In this document: piece by piece, positions 7,394 through 15,262 of the stretch | Layout: each line of letters begins with the position of its first letter | How positions within the stretch are numbered: the stretch's first letter is position 1 | Source of the DNA: Deltaproteobacteria bacterium | GTDB lineage: Bacteria > Desulfobacterota > Desulfobulbia > Desulfobulbales > Desulfocapsaceae | Length of the DNA: 64,000 nt | Direction: 5' to 3' | Assembly (NCBI GenBank): GCA_026388715.1 | Contig: JAPLJF010000035.1 | Span: forward strand, 1-64,000 | Notes under the pieces: model-generated | Seen by the model: only the letters and a program-made list of their open reading frames with translations | Databases searched by the model: none | What the model was told of the DNA's origin: nothing | Made by a program: the position numbers and the translations under genes

Positions 7394-9580
7394 TCAGTCA
7401 GTAACAACAGTCAATTTCGCATAGTCAAGATGCAGGGTCTTCAGGCCATGGCGCTCAAAGAGGACATCAACGGTGCGTACGCTGCCAAGGTTCACCACCA
7501 TCCCGATCCCAAAAAAAGGATGGCTGACCTGGGTGCCTTTCCCCAGATCGCTCATCGAGACCCTGTCCCTGCTTTTCCGCAATGGGGTAATACCAGCATC
7601 CCTGGCAAACATCCCAGGAGATGGGGACGACTGCCGCTCAGCCTCGATCCGCTCAAAAAGCCCTCCCTTGAGCTCGGAGAGGAAGGGGGACATCCCCACC
7701 CGCCGAAACTGCCGGTCCGGGGTCATCAGCTCCTTGGGATAACTCAGATAGAGATATTTCCTGGCCCGGGTGGCAGCCACATAGAGCAGCCGCCTTTCCT
7801 CTTCCCATTGCTCGCCCAGTTCCGCCTTGGCATGGGGAAACCTCCCCTCCGCCAGACCAATGACAAAGACCGCTTCCCACTCCAGCCCCTTGGCGGAATG
7901 GATTGTGGACAGGACCATCCGGTCCACGTCCTCCTCCCGGTGCGAGGTGGCGGATTCAGGGGGATCAAGGGTGGTGTCATCGACAAAGGCCTGCAGGTCC
8001 GCGTACTCGCTGATAATCCCCTGCAACTGTTCCAGGTCCTTCTGCCGCTTGGGATAATCGTCATGGTACAAGCGCTCGAAGATTGGCTGATAGTAGATCA
8101 TGATCAGTTCATACATGGCCGCCGGCCGTGTTTCCTGGAGCAGATCGTCAAAAAGTCGGGCCAGACGACGCAGTCCCTCTTCCCAGGTCTTGCCTGCCGG
8201 ATACTCGGCCAGGAGCTGAAAGGGCTCCGGCGACTGGCCGATCTGGGCGGCAATCTTCTGGGCGGTCTTGGGCCCCACCTTATCCAGATGGAGCAGCACC
8301 CGGTTCCAGGAGAGGTTATCCCGCGGATTGGCAAGGATACGCAGAAAAGAGAGGACATCCTTCATGTGCGCCGCCTCCGTCAGCTTCAGGCCGCCCCGCT
8401 TCTCAAAATCCACCCCGCCGCTGGCCAGCTCAAGCTCCAGTTTATAGGAATGGAAGCCGGAGCGGAACAGCACCGCGATATCCTGGAAGCGGATACCGGA
8501 GGCAACCAGTTCACTGATCTTGCCGGCGACAAATCTGGCCTCCTGCCGTTCATCATCGGCGGCAAAGAGCACGGGCCTGGCCGTCCCTTCCAGACGGGTA
8601 AAGAGGGTCTTGCTGTATTTTTCCGTGGCATGACAGATAATATCATTGGTCAGCGCCAGGATCGGCTCGGTGGAGCGGTAATTCTCCTCCAGCTTGATGA
8701 TATGGGTGTCAGGAAACGACTTGGGGAAGCGCATGATATTATAAAAATCGGCGCCGCGGAAGGAGTAGATTGACTGGGAATCGTCACCCACCACCATCAC
8801 ATTATCATGGCCGTAGGCGAGCAGACGGACGATCTCCGCCTGCACCAGATTGGTGTCCTGGTACTCATCGACCATGATATGGGTAAAGCGGGAGGCAATG
8901 GCCTGACGTGTCTCCGGGACCTCGGCCAGCAGCCGTTTCCAGTTGACCAGCAGATCATCATAGTCCATCAGGCCATGGGTAAACTTGAACTCCTGATAGT
9001 GCCTCTGCAGCCGGAGCAGATCATCGGTATGCTCACTGAGATGGACGTAGTGGGCAAAGACCAGATCTTCCAGGGGAATGGATTTATTCACCGCCCCGCT
9101 GATCATATTGATGATGATCCGCTTGGAGGGAAACTGCTGGTCACGTCCGGTGAGGCCAAGAGAGGACTTCAAAAGGTTGATGATCCCTTCGGCATCGGAG
9201 CGATCAATAATGGTAAAGGAAGAGCCAAAACCAAGGGCCGCGCCATGTCGCCTGAGCAGCAGATTGGCGGTCCCGTGAAAGGTGCCGCCGACTACCCGGC
9301 TGCAGGAATCATTCAGGAGCCTGCCCGCCCGCCACAGCATCTCCTGGGCCGATTTCCGGGTAAAGGTCAGCAGGAGGATATTTTCCGGCGCCACCCCCTT
9401 TTCAAGGAGATGGGCCACCCGGTAGACAAGGGTCCTGGTCTTACCGCTGCCGGCCCCGGCTATAACCAGCAATGGCCCTTCGGTCCTGATCACGGCCTCA
9501 TGCTGGGCAGGATTCAGGTCAGCCAGGCCTATAGCCGACAGACCACGACTGATTTGGATGTTAGATATATCAGATTGCAT
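7394..9580 (-). CDS. UvrD/PcrA-type ATP-dependent 3'-5' DNA helicase
   Basis: This superfamily 1A helicase of ~728 residues would act in repair or replication-fork processing. It has a Q-motif region L-N-P-A-Q-H-E-A-V (~22), Walker A AGAGSGKT (41-48), L-T-F-T-R, the D-E-Y-Q-D-T-N motif (~235), G-D-D-S-Q-S-I-Y-S-F-R-G, and the C-terminal S-T-I-H-S-A-K-G-L-E-W (~560) with V-A-A-T-R-A. The C-terminus has the short basic/beta module (G-x-V-x-x-x-F) common in PcrA. I use the ATG at 9580; one at 9598 adds six residues. The open frame runs to 9985 but that part lies antisense to the divergent gene at 9737, so it is rejected. Confidence 0.9.
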   Translation of the reverse strand: MQSDISNIQISRGLSAIGLADLNPAQHEAVIRTEGPLLVIAGAGSGKTRTLVYRVAHLLEKGVAPENILLLTFTRKSAQEMLWRAGRLLNDSCSRVVGGTFHGTANLLLRRHGAALGFGSSFTIIDRSDAEGIINLLKSSLGLTGRDQQFPSKRIIINMISGAVNKSIPLEDLVFAHYVHLSEHTDDLLRLQRHYQEFKFTHGLMDYDDLLVNWKRLLAEVPETRQAIASRFTHIMVDEYQDTNLVQAEIVRLLAYGHDNVMVVGDDSQSIYSFRGADFYNIMRFPKSFPDTHIIKLEENYRSTEPILALTNDIICHATEKYSKTLFTRLEGTARPVLFAADDERQEARFVAGKISELVASGIRFQDIAVLFRSGFHSYKLELELASGGVDFEKRGGLKLTEAAHMKDVLSFLRILANPRDNLSWNRVLLHLDKVGPKTAQKIAAQIGQSPEPFQLLAEYPAGKTWEEGLRRLARLFDDLLQETRPAAMYELIMIYYQPIFERLYHDDYPKRQKDLEQLQGIISEYADLQAFVDDTTLDPPESATSHREEDVDRMVLSTIHSAKGLEWEAVFVIGLAEGRFPHAKAELGEQWEEERRLLYVAATRARKYLYLSYPKELMTPDRQFRRVGMSPFLSELKGGLFERIEAERQSSPSPGMFARDAGITPLRKSRDRVSMSDLGKGTQVSHPFFGIGMVVNLGSVRTVDVLFERHGLKTLHLDYAKLTVVTD

Positions 9581-9736
9581 AAGGCCAGACTTTACCATAG
9601 TGGCGCATCCGCTGCAACGTCGGTTGACAAAGACGCAACGCCGTTTATAATAAATCTCCCTTAGAATAACTTGTGTCCAAGGCATCATATTTAACCATGG
9701 GCAACAATCATTAACTCTTAATAACAATAAAACATC

Positions 9737-10132
9737 ATGGACACAAAAACCATTGACGCCCTCTTTACCCCGGAGATCCTGCTGCAACTCTTCCCCAAAG
9801 AACGTTCCCATGACTTCTTTGACGCCCTGTTCGGCGATGCCAGCGAAGGGGCCTATGACATTGAACTGGCCTATAATGGCACCGATGGCAAGAGCATCAC
9901 CCTGGAGTTGCGGCTGCACGAACGTCCTGGCCGCTGTCTGGCCTGCAACCTGACGCAAGGCCTGCCCCAGGTCTTCGCGCGCCATCCTGTCATCAATGTG
10001 GCAGGAGTGGTTGAGGCCGTGGACAAGATGCTGGCCGGACAGGCCAGGTGCCGGGAATGGTCATTGGGGCACACCGAACAGCGGCGCAAAGAGATGCACC
10101 TCGTCCCTCTGATTATCCGACTGGACAACTAA
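9737..10132 (+). CDS. Conserved hypothetical protein (~131 aa)
   Basis: This is a small soluble protein with no transmembrane segment. The N-terminus is helical, with an F-T-P-E-I-L-L-Q-L-F-P pattern and F-F-D-A-L-F-G-D. A beta-rich middle contains L-x-L-R-L-H-E-R-P-G-R-C, and there is a late helix. I recall, without being able to check, that such proteins in sulfate reducers carry the meaningless label 'pancreas/duodenum homeobox protein 1'. No function can be given. It is transcribed divergently from the UvrD-like helicase, and the 169-bp inverted-repeat element at 10143-10311 starts right after its stop. Confidence 0.7.
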   Translation: MDTKTIDALFTPEILLQLFPKERSHDFFDALFGDASEGAYDIELAYNGTDGKSITLELRLHERPGRCLACNLTQGLPQVFARHPVINVAGVVEAVDKMLAGQARCREWSLGHTEQRRKEMHLVPLIIRLDN

Positions 10133-10142
10133 AAACCAGTGT

Positions 10143-10311
10143 TGTCCGGTTAGAATATTGCATTACTGTTCTAAAAATCCCTCCCCCTTGGAGGGGGGAG
10201 GGTCAGGGTGGGGGGGAAGTTTCCAAATGAGGTTATATTGGCACTTTCACCCTCCCCCCAACCCCCTCCCATCAAGGGAGGGGGAGTTAAATGCAAAAAC
10301 CTAACCGGACA
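10143..10311. repeat. 169-bp MITE-like inverted-repeat element, copy 1
   Basis: The perfect 11-bp terminal inverted repeat is TGTCCGGTTAG (10143-10153) against CTAACCGGACA (10301-10311). The similarity continues inward with TTGCATT on both sides. The inside is a long G-run/C-run palindrome (CCCTCCCCCTT...AAGGGAGGGGGAG). It fills the gap between the gene at 9737 and nagZ and contains no ORF. The copy at 61527-61695 has the same length and ends. No clear target-site duplication is visible. Confidence 0.75.
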
Positions 10312-10340
10312 TTACTTACTAAAAACACGACAAATACCTC

Positions 10341-11384
10341 ATGAACCTCGAACAAAAGATCGGACAGCTTTTTCTCATTGGATTTGAGGGCGACAGCATT
10401 GATGAATCCCATCACGTGGCCGCAGATATCACCCAGCGCAACCTGGGTGGCGTCATCCTCTTTGACCAATCCCTTGCCAAAAAGCAGGGCCACAACAACA
10501 TCCGGTCTGCAGATCAGGTCAAGGTCCTCACCGCCACCCTGCAGGGTCTTGCCCGCACTCCCCTGCTCATAGCGGTGGACCAGGAGGGCGGAAAAGTCCG
10601 CCGGCTCAAGCCGGAAATGGGCTTTCCGGCAACGGCAAGCGCCGCCGAACTTGGTCAAAAAAATGACAGGACACTGACCACGATCCATGCCGCCACCACT
10701 GCCGACACCCTGCAAGCGCTGGGTATCAACCTTAATCTGGCGCCAGTGGTTGATGTCAACTCCTTTCCAGAAAGTCCGGTTATCGGCAGACTTGGCCGCA
10801 GCTTTTCACCCGTTCCCGCCACGGTCAGCGCCCATGCCGGTGAGTGGATCATGGCGCACCGGGCCAGGGGCGTCCTCAGTTGCCTCAAGCATTTTCCTGG
10901 CCATGGCAGCTCGCGGGCCGACTCCCATCTGGGATTCACCGATATTACCGGGACCTGGAGTCCCGAAGAACTCCAGCCCTATAAAGATCTGATAGCCGGC
11001 GGCCTGGCCGATGCGATTATGACCGGGCATCTTTTCCATAAGGAACTGGATCCCATCCATCCAGCCACCCTCTCCCCCCGCATCATTGGCAATCTTCTGC
11101 GCCAGGAGCTCCAGTTTACCGGCGTTGTCATCTCGGATGATCTGCAGATGAAGGCCATAGCCGACCGCTATGGCCTGGAGGAAGCAGCATGTCTGGCCCT
11201 GGCGGCCGGCGTTGATCTGCTTATAATCGGAAACAATCTCGCTTACGACCCCGATGCCCTGACCCGGATCATTGCCGCCATCCAGCAGGCAATACACGCT
11301 GGATGGCTCCAGGAAAAACTGATCCACGAGGCCTGTGCCCGAGTTCAACAACTTAAAAAAGTTTTAAGGAGCCATAAAAAATGA
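10341..11384 (+). CDS. nagZ: Beta-N-acetylhexosaminidase (glycoside hydrolase family 3)
   Basis: NagZ removes N-acetylglucosamine from anhydro-muropeptides during peptidoglycan recycling in the cytoplasm. Evidence is the N-terminal K-I-G-Q-L-F-L-I-G-F, the family signature C-L-K-H-F-P-G-H-G (around residue 180) with the downstream D-S-H-L-G loop that carries the acid/base histidine, and the nucleophile region V-I-S-D-D-L-Q-M-K-A-I. At 347 residues it matches the short bacterial NagZ type, and no signal peptide is seen. It overlaps the TM2 gene by 4 nt and probably forms a two-gene operon with it. Confidence 0.9.
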   Translation: MNLEQKIGQLFLIGFEGDSIDESHHVAADITQRNLGGVILFDQSLAKKQGHNNIRSADQVKVLTATLQGLARTPLLIAVDQEGGKVRRLKPEMGFPATASAAELGQKNDRTLTTIHAATTADTLQALGINLNLAPVVDVNSFPESPVIGRLGRSFSPVPATVSAHAGEWIMAHRARGVLSCLKHFPGHGSSRADSHLGFTDITGTWSPEELQPYKDLIAGGLADAIMTGHLFHKELDPIHPATLSPRIIGNLLRQELQFTGVVISDDLQMKAIADRYGLEEAACLALAAGVDLLIIGNNLAYDPDALTRIIAAIQQAIHAGWLQEKLIHEACARVQQLKKVLRSHKK

Positions 11385-11788
11385 CCCAATCACAAACACA
11401 AACCCACACCCCGATAATTGGCTATCTCCTGTGGATCTTCGGTTTTATTGGCGCCCATCGTTTTTATTATGGCAGGCCCATCTCCGGCACCATCTATTTT
11501 TTTACCATGGGACTCTTCCTGATCGGGTGGCTGGTGGATCTCTTTCTCATTCCATCGATGAACAGGGACGCGGATATCCGCTTTCATGAAGGGGCAATTG
11601 ACTACAATCTGGCCTGGATTCTCCTCACCTTTCTCGGGCTGCTCGGCATCCATCGCTTCTATATGGGGAAATGGATCTCAGGAATCATCTACCTCTTGAC
11701 TGGAGGAATTTTCGGCCTGGGATACATCTATGATTTCTGGACCCTCAATGACCAGATCAGTCTCTTAAACGGCAGCGACCGCAACTAA
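11381..11788 (+). CDS. Inner-membrane protein with two TM2 domains
   Basis: This 135-residue protein contains two tandem TM2 domains. Each has a transmembrane helix, a G-x-H-R-F-Y-x-G turn (G-A-H-R-F-Y-Y-G and G-I-H-R-F-Y-M-G), a short loop, and a second helix ending in a D-L/D-F acidic turn, giving four membrane segments in total. TM2 proteins are widespread and mostly uncharacterised. The ATG overlaps the nagZ stop by 4 nt, suggesting translational coupling. The stop codon overlaps the start of the 184-bp inverted-repeat element at 11787. Confidence 0.85.
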   Translation: MTQSQTQTHTPIIGYLLWIFGFIGAHRFYYGRPISGTIYFFTMGLFLIGWLVDLFLIPSMNRDADIRFHEGAIDYNLAWILLTFLGLLGIHRFYMGKWISGIIYLLTGGIFGLGYIYDFWTLNDQISLLNGSDRN

Positions 11789-11970
11789 GAGCTTGTCCGT
11801 AAATAAGCTTTTCAGGGATCGCGCTGGATTTTGAGACGAATTTGGCCGAGACGATTGAGTAAAACCGCAGCCGTAGCAGCGCTACGGCGAGGATTTTGCG
11901 ATTGAGGAGCGGTCAAAGACGGCCAAAAGCCGGATGCGAGCACCAAAGATTTATTTACGGACAAGCTCTT
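11787..11970. repeat. 184-bp MITE-like element with perfect 20-bp terminal inverted repeats
   Basis: AAGAGCTTGTCCGTAAATAA (11787-11806) is repeated exactly in inverse at 11951-11970. The interior is an imperfect palindrome centred on CCGTAGCAGCGCTACGG. No ORF inside is credible. It lies between the ends of two convergent genes and may act as a transcript end for one or both. Confidence 0.75.
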
Positions 11971-11999
11971 GGTTATTGAGTTTCGGCTCCTGAGTTTCC

Positions 12000-13964
12000 T
12001 CATGTTTTCCCGTCAATGACCCGACGCACAACCTGGGCCAGCCCCTGCAGGGTGACCGGTTTCAGAAAGTATTCATCAACACCTGCCCGCTTCAACACCT
12101 CTTCACCGATCTGCTCCGAATATCCGGTACAGAGGATGACCGGCATATCAGGCCTGATCTTCTTTATCTGCGCGCACAGATCCACCCCGGTCAGCAAGGG
12201 CATAATGTAATCCGTAATCAACAAATCAAAGTCATCCCTTATCTCCATGAAAAGCAGCAGGGCCTCCTGAGAAGAAGATTTACTCGTCACCCTGTATCCA
12301 AGCCCAGTCAACATACTTGTTATAATATTGAGCACCTGCTCTTCATCGTCAACAACCAGGATATGCTCCTTGCCGCGGGCGGGCAGAGGAACTGCCAGCA
12401 CGCTCTCCACTGGACTGGATTGAGACGCGGCAACGGGCAGATAGACATAAAATGTCGTCCCTACACCAACCTCACTTTGCACCTCCACCCTGCCGCCATA
12501 TCCGCCGACAATACCGTGCACCATGGCCAGCCCCATGCCGGTGCCTCGGCTTTTGTCCTTGGTGGTAAAATAGGGCTCAAAGATCCTGGGTAACACGGCA
12601 GGATCAATACCGGAGCCGGTATCAGCGACACTGATGACCAGCCACTCTCGGCCATCCTGATCTACTTCACCCTTGGCCAGACGCACCGTCAAAGTTCCGA
12701 CACGCCCTTCCATGGCATGAAAACTATTGGTACAAAGATTCATCAAGACCTGATGCAACTGGACAGGATCCATCAACACCTGCCCGCAGTTCGTATCAAT
12801 CTCCTGATGAATCTCAATGGTGCTGGGCAGGGCCACCTTGATCAGACTCATCACCTCCTTGACGATGGGATGGACATACAAGGCAACCCTGTTCTGCTCC
12901 TGACTCCTGGCAAAGGTCAGAATCTGACCCACCAGACTCTTGGCCCTTTTAGCGGCCGTCAGGATTTCGCCAATATATTTTTCAAGTTCCTGATCCTGCT
13001 GCCCGCTTTGGCGCAGACGAAAACGTATAATCTCCGCGTGGCCAATGATCGGGGTCAAGACATTATTAAAATCATGGGCAATCCCGCCAGCCAGCGAACC
13101 TATAGCCTCCATCTTCTGCGAATGACGCACCTGCTTTTCCAGCTGCATCTTTTTCGTAATATCCCGCGAGATGGCCACCACACTCGTGACCTTCCCCGAC
13201 GCATCCTTGACCGGTGCCGCTACCACATCAAAAAAATTATTTGCCCCACTGTCTGCATCGATCTCCGTTTCATGTATTCCCGACTCGATCTGCCCACTCA
13301 AGATACTGCGACGGACAGCGCAATCCACACAGGGGGCTTTTCGTCCATGCAAGAACTCATGACAACTCCGAGCCTTCGAGGCCATGCAGCTTACATCCTC
13401 CTTCTTATTGTCTCTATTGGACCAGATAACCTGCAGGTCACAATCCAGTAAGGCCAGTGTTCCCGGGAATGCGTCAAGGATTGCCTGCTTTTGCGACTCA
13501 ATCTCTCCCAGATTCCTCTGGGCCTCTTTCAATGCCGAAAGATCAAAAAGGGTAACAACAAGCCCCAAAACTCGTCCCTTTCTATCATGAACCGTCGACC
13601 TGGTGAAAAGGACAGACTGATCATGACCGTCTCTTCCTGCAACCAGCCCTTCAAAAAAATCCCGTCCCCCCCCGGCCAAAAGCTCCGCGTCTTTCTGCCG
13701 ACATTCTTCTGCCAAACTAGGCAACAGAAAAGGATACACACCCTGCTCCAGGAGTATTTTCCGCTCGACCCCCAGAAAATCAGCCAAGGCCCGATTCACA
13801 CCAAAATAGTGTCCGTCGGCATCCTGGAAAAATGCAGGGAGAGGAATCGCATCAAAAAGCTCTTGCTCAAAGGCAAGACAATCCTTATGGGTTGCCGCCC
13901 GTTTCACCAGAATATCCTCAAAAAGAGAACGGGAGCCTCGAGACACCTTCTTTATATCAGACAT
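12000..13964 (-). CDS. Hybrid sensor histidine kinase with two PAS domains and a receiver
   Basis: This 654-residue protein has no transmembrane segment and is probably a cytoplasmic sensor. Order: PAS1 (~28-130); PAS2 (~165-275) containing a cysteine cluster with C-H-E-F-L-H-G-R-K-A-P-C-V-D-C; a HisKA H-box G-G-I-A-H-D-F-N-N-V-L (~295); the ATPase N, G1 (D-T-G-S-G-I-D), F and G2 (G-T-G-M-G-L-A) boxes; and a C-terminal receiver (V-V-D-D-E-E; phospho-acceptor Asp in L-L-I-T-D-Y-I-M-P, ~585; Lys in F-L-K-P). The cysteine-rich PAS2 could bind a metal or sense redox state. No cognate regulator is adjacent. Confidence 0.9.
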   Translation of the reverse strand: MSDIKKVSRGSRSLFEDILVKRAATHKDCLAFEQELFDAIPLPAFFQDADGHYFGVNRALADFLGVERKILLEQGVYPFLLPSLAEECRQKDAELLAGGGRDFFEGLVAGRDGHDQSVLFTRSTVHDRKGRVLGLVVTLFDLSALKEAQRNLGEIESQKQAILDAFPGTLALLDCDLQVIWSNRDNKKEDVSCMASKARSCHEFLHGRKAPCVDCAVRRSILSGQIESGIHETEIDADSGANNFFDVVAAPVKDASGKVTSVVAISRDITKKMQLEKQVRHSQKMEAIGSLAGGIAHDFNNVLTPIIGHAEIIRFRLRQSGQQDQELEKYIGEILTAAKRAKSLVGQILTFARSQEQNRVALYVHPIVKEVMSLIKVALPSTIEIHQEIDTNCGQVLMDPVQLHQVLMNLCTNSFHAMEGRVGTLTVRLAKGEVDQDGREWLVISVADTGSGIDPAVLPRIFEPYFTTKDKSRGTGMGLAMVHGIVGGYGGRVEVQSEVGVGTTFYVYLPVAASQSSPVESVLAVPLPARGKEHILVVDDEEQVLNIITSMLTGLGYRVTSKSSSQEALLLFMEIRDDFDLLITDYIMPLLTGVDLCAQIKKIRPDMPVILCTGYSEQIGEEVLKRAGVDEYFLKPVTLQGLAQVVRRVIDGKT

Positions 13965-14004
13965 TTTTTCACCAGATTTTTACCATATAGAAGTTGTAAT
14001 TGCA

Positions 14005-14032
14005 GATCAGGTTAGCGCAGCATAACCCGATC
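14005..14032. repeat. REP-like palindrome GGTTA...TAACC, copy 1
   Basis: GATCAGGTTAGCGCAGCATAACCCGATC is a small palindrome with arms GATC-x-GGTTA and TAACC-x-GATC. Related sequences occur at 57270-57297 (GTAGCACAGCATAACCC) and 60515-60551 (GTTGGGTTA...TAACCCAAC), all between genes. Confidence 0.45.
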
Positions 14033-14146
14033 TCCAAGCTGTTCCCCTTGACTCTTACTCATCTCCTCGGTAAAGTTGCATGCCGTCGTTCAAAAATAAC
14101 CATAACATTGAAATGCCATGGCCGGCATAAGGAGCACCAACAACCT

Positions 14147-14428
14147 ATGCAGATTGATGCACAAACACAACAACAATGTACTGCAAAAAAGCCTGTGATC
14201 ACCTATCCCTGTCTCTGGCTGTACAAGGTTATCGGAGAAGATGCCACTACCCTTGCCAGGGCAATCAATGCGGTCTGCCCGGCTCCCGCCGTCATCGTCC
14301 CCTCAAAAACCAGTTCCAGCGGCAAATACTGCAGCCTGAATGTGGAAATTGAAGTTGCTGATGAGGCCACCAGGCTTGCCATCTACCAGAATCTAAAGAA
14401 CCATCTTGCCGTCAAGATGGTTCTTTAA
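14147..14428 (+). CDS. DUF493 (YbeD/UPF0250-like) protein
   Basis: This 93-residue protein matches the DUF493 pattern: Y-P-C-L-W-L-Y-K-V-I-G-E-D near the start, S-S-S-G-K-Y-C-S-L-N-V in the middle, and a closing I-Y-x-x-L-x-x-H-L-A-V-K-M-V-L. The fold is an ACT-like ferredoxin fold. E. coli YbeD lies next to lipoate genes, but the family role is not settled. I use the ATG at 14147, with AAGGAG ~14 nt upstream, because homology begins soon after it; the frame is open further upstream without recognisable sequence. It is followed 9 nt later by a hypothetical gene. Confidence 0.82.
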   Translation: MQIDAQTQQQCTAKKPVITYPCLWLYKVIGEDATTLARAINAVCPAPAVIVPSKTSSSGKYCSLNVEIEVADEATRLAIYQNLKNHLAVKMVL

Positions 14429-14437
14429 GTGACGCAT

Positions 14438-14962
14438 ATGGATACAAAAAAATCAAAAATTCCGGAATCACGATTGATTCCAGTCTTGCGGGAGGGGATC
14501 TGTGTGGTGCAGATGGTCCTGTTCAAAGAACTGCGCTCCCTGTTGACCAGAAAATACCCTGACCGGGACTCGCTCTCGGTTGCCATGCTCACCGGCGCTA
14601 TCACCAATGAGCTGTTCGGCACCTTGAATCTGGAAGAAAAATTTCAGGACTTTCGCCGACAAAACCGGGCAGAGATTGAGCAGGAACTGCTCGGCCTTGC
14701 CCGGGAGCTTCCATCCCTGACCGCACCGCTCACTGATGCCCTGCGCATGCTGGCGCTGTGTGACCTGCAGGAGGAAAAGGAGTGCGACAATAAAGCCAGA
14801 CTCCTGACCCAGGCTGCCGACATCGGCCTGCTGGCACCGGAGCGAGAATTGCCGCTCCCCTCCACCTTTATGGCCATGACCCGCAGTCTTGGCGACGCCC
14901 ATCATTTGATTATTGCTCCGGCAGAGACACATCAAGATGATGACCAGGGCCTTGTTCAATAA
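14438..14962 (+). CDS. Conserved hypothetical protein (~174 aa)
   Basis: I do not recognise the family. The product is soluble and helix-rich: V-L-R-E-G-I-C-V-V-Q-M-V-L-F-K-E-L, then A-M-L-T-G-A-I-T-N-E-L-F-G-T, a charged helix (~60-90) and an acidic tail. Composition and codon use match the surrounding genes, and it directly follows the DUF493 gene, so it is probably expressed with it. A GTG at 14429 is an alternative start; neither has a clear Shine-Dalgarno sequence. Confidence 0.6.
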   Translation: MDTKKSKIPESRLIPVLREGICVVQMVLFKELRSLLTRKYPDRDSLSVAMLTGAITNELFGTLNLEEKFQDFRRQNRAEIEQELLGLARELPSLTAPLTDALRMLALCDLQEEKECDNKARLLTQAADIGLLAPERELPLPSTFMAMTRSLGDAHHLIIAPAETHQDDDQGLVQ

Positions 14963-15262
14963 GCCGCTGAGACCACACCATTGACCGGAGAACAAAGCAA
15001 ATGGGACGCAGAGGATTTATATGGCCTATACGTCCCATCAAGCATGCCAGGACATCCACCCCTTTGATGGTACTCCCGCTTACTTCATTCCATGCTTATG
15101 CAGGAAGGAGCCATACTTCTTGTCTGTCCCCTCAATCTGACGCCACTGATCGAACCGTGGCATTCAGCAAACAGCACCATCTTTTTATGGCGGCGAGCGA
15201 TCAACAGGAAAATGTTAAAACCGAAAACAAATACGATGCAACCTGTTACCAACAATCACTCT
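14963..15262. other. Gap between the convergent hypothetical gene and pabBC
   Basis: A plus-strand frame opens at 15001 but runs into the antisense of pabBC and has no protein-like character. No hairpin terminator was recognised. Confidence 0.4.

Noticed and set aside
7343-8773. 476-codon plus-strand open frame
   Set aside because: It is antisense to the UvrD-like helicase, in a GC-skewed region where the opposite frame stays open by codon bias. No family resemblance.
9599-9985. N-terminal extension of the UvrD-like helicase
   Set aside because: The extra codons lie antisense to the well-formed gene at 9737-10132, and the helicase homology begins only after the Met at 9580.
11812-12003. 63-codon minus-strand frame inside the 184-bp element
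   Set aside because: It lies within the inverted-repeat element and has no coding character; probably chance.
12717-13451. 244-codon plus-strand open frame
   Set aside because: It is antisense to the hybrid histidine kinase and has no recognisable domain.
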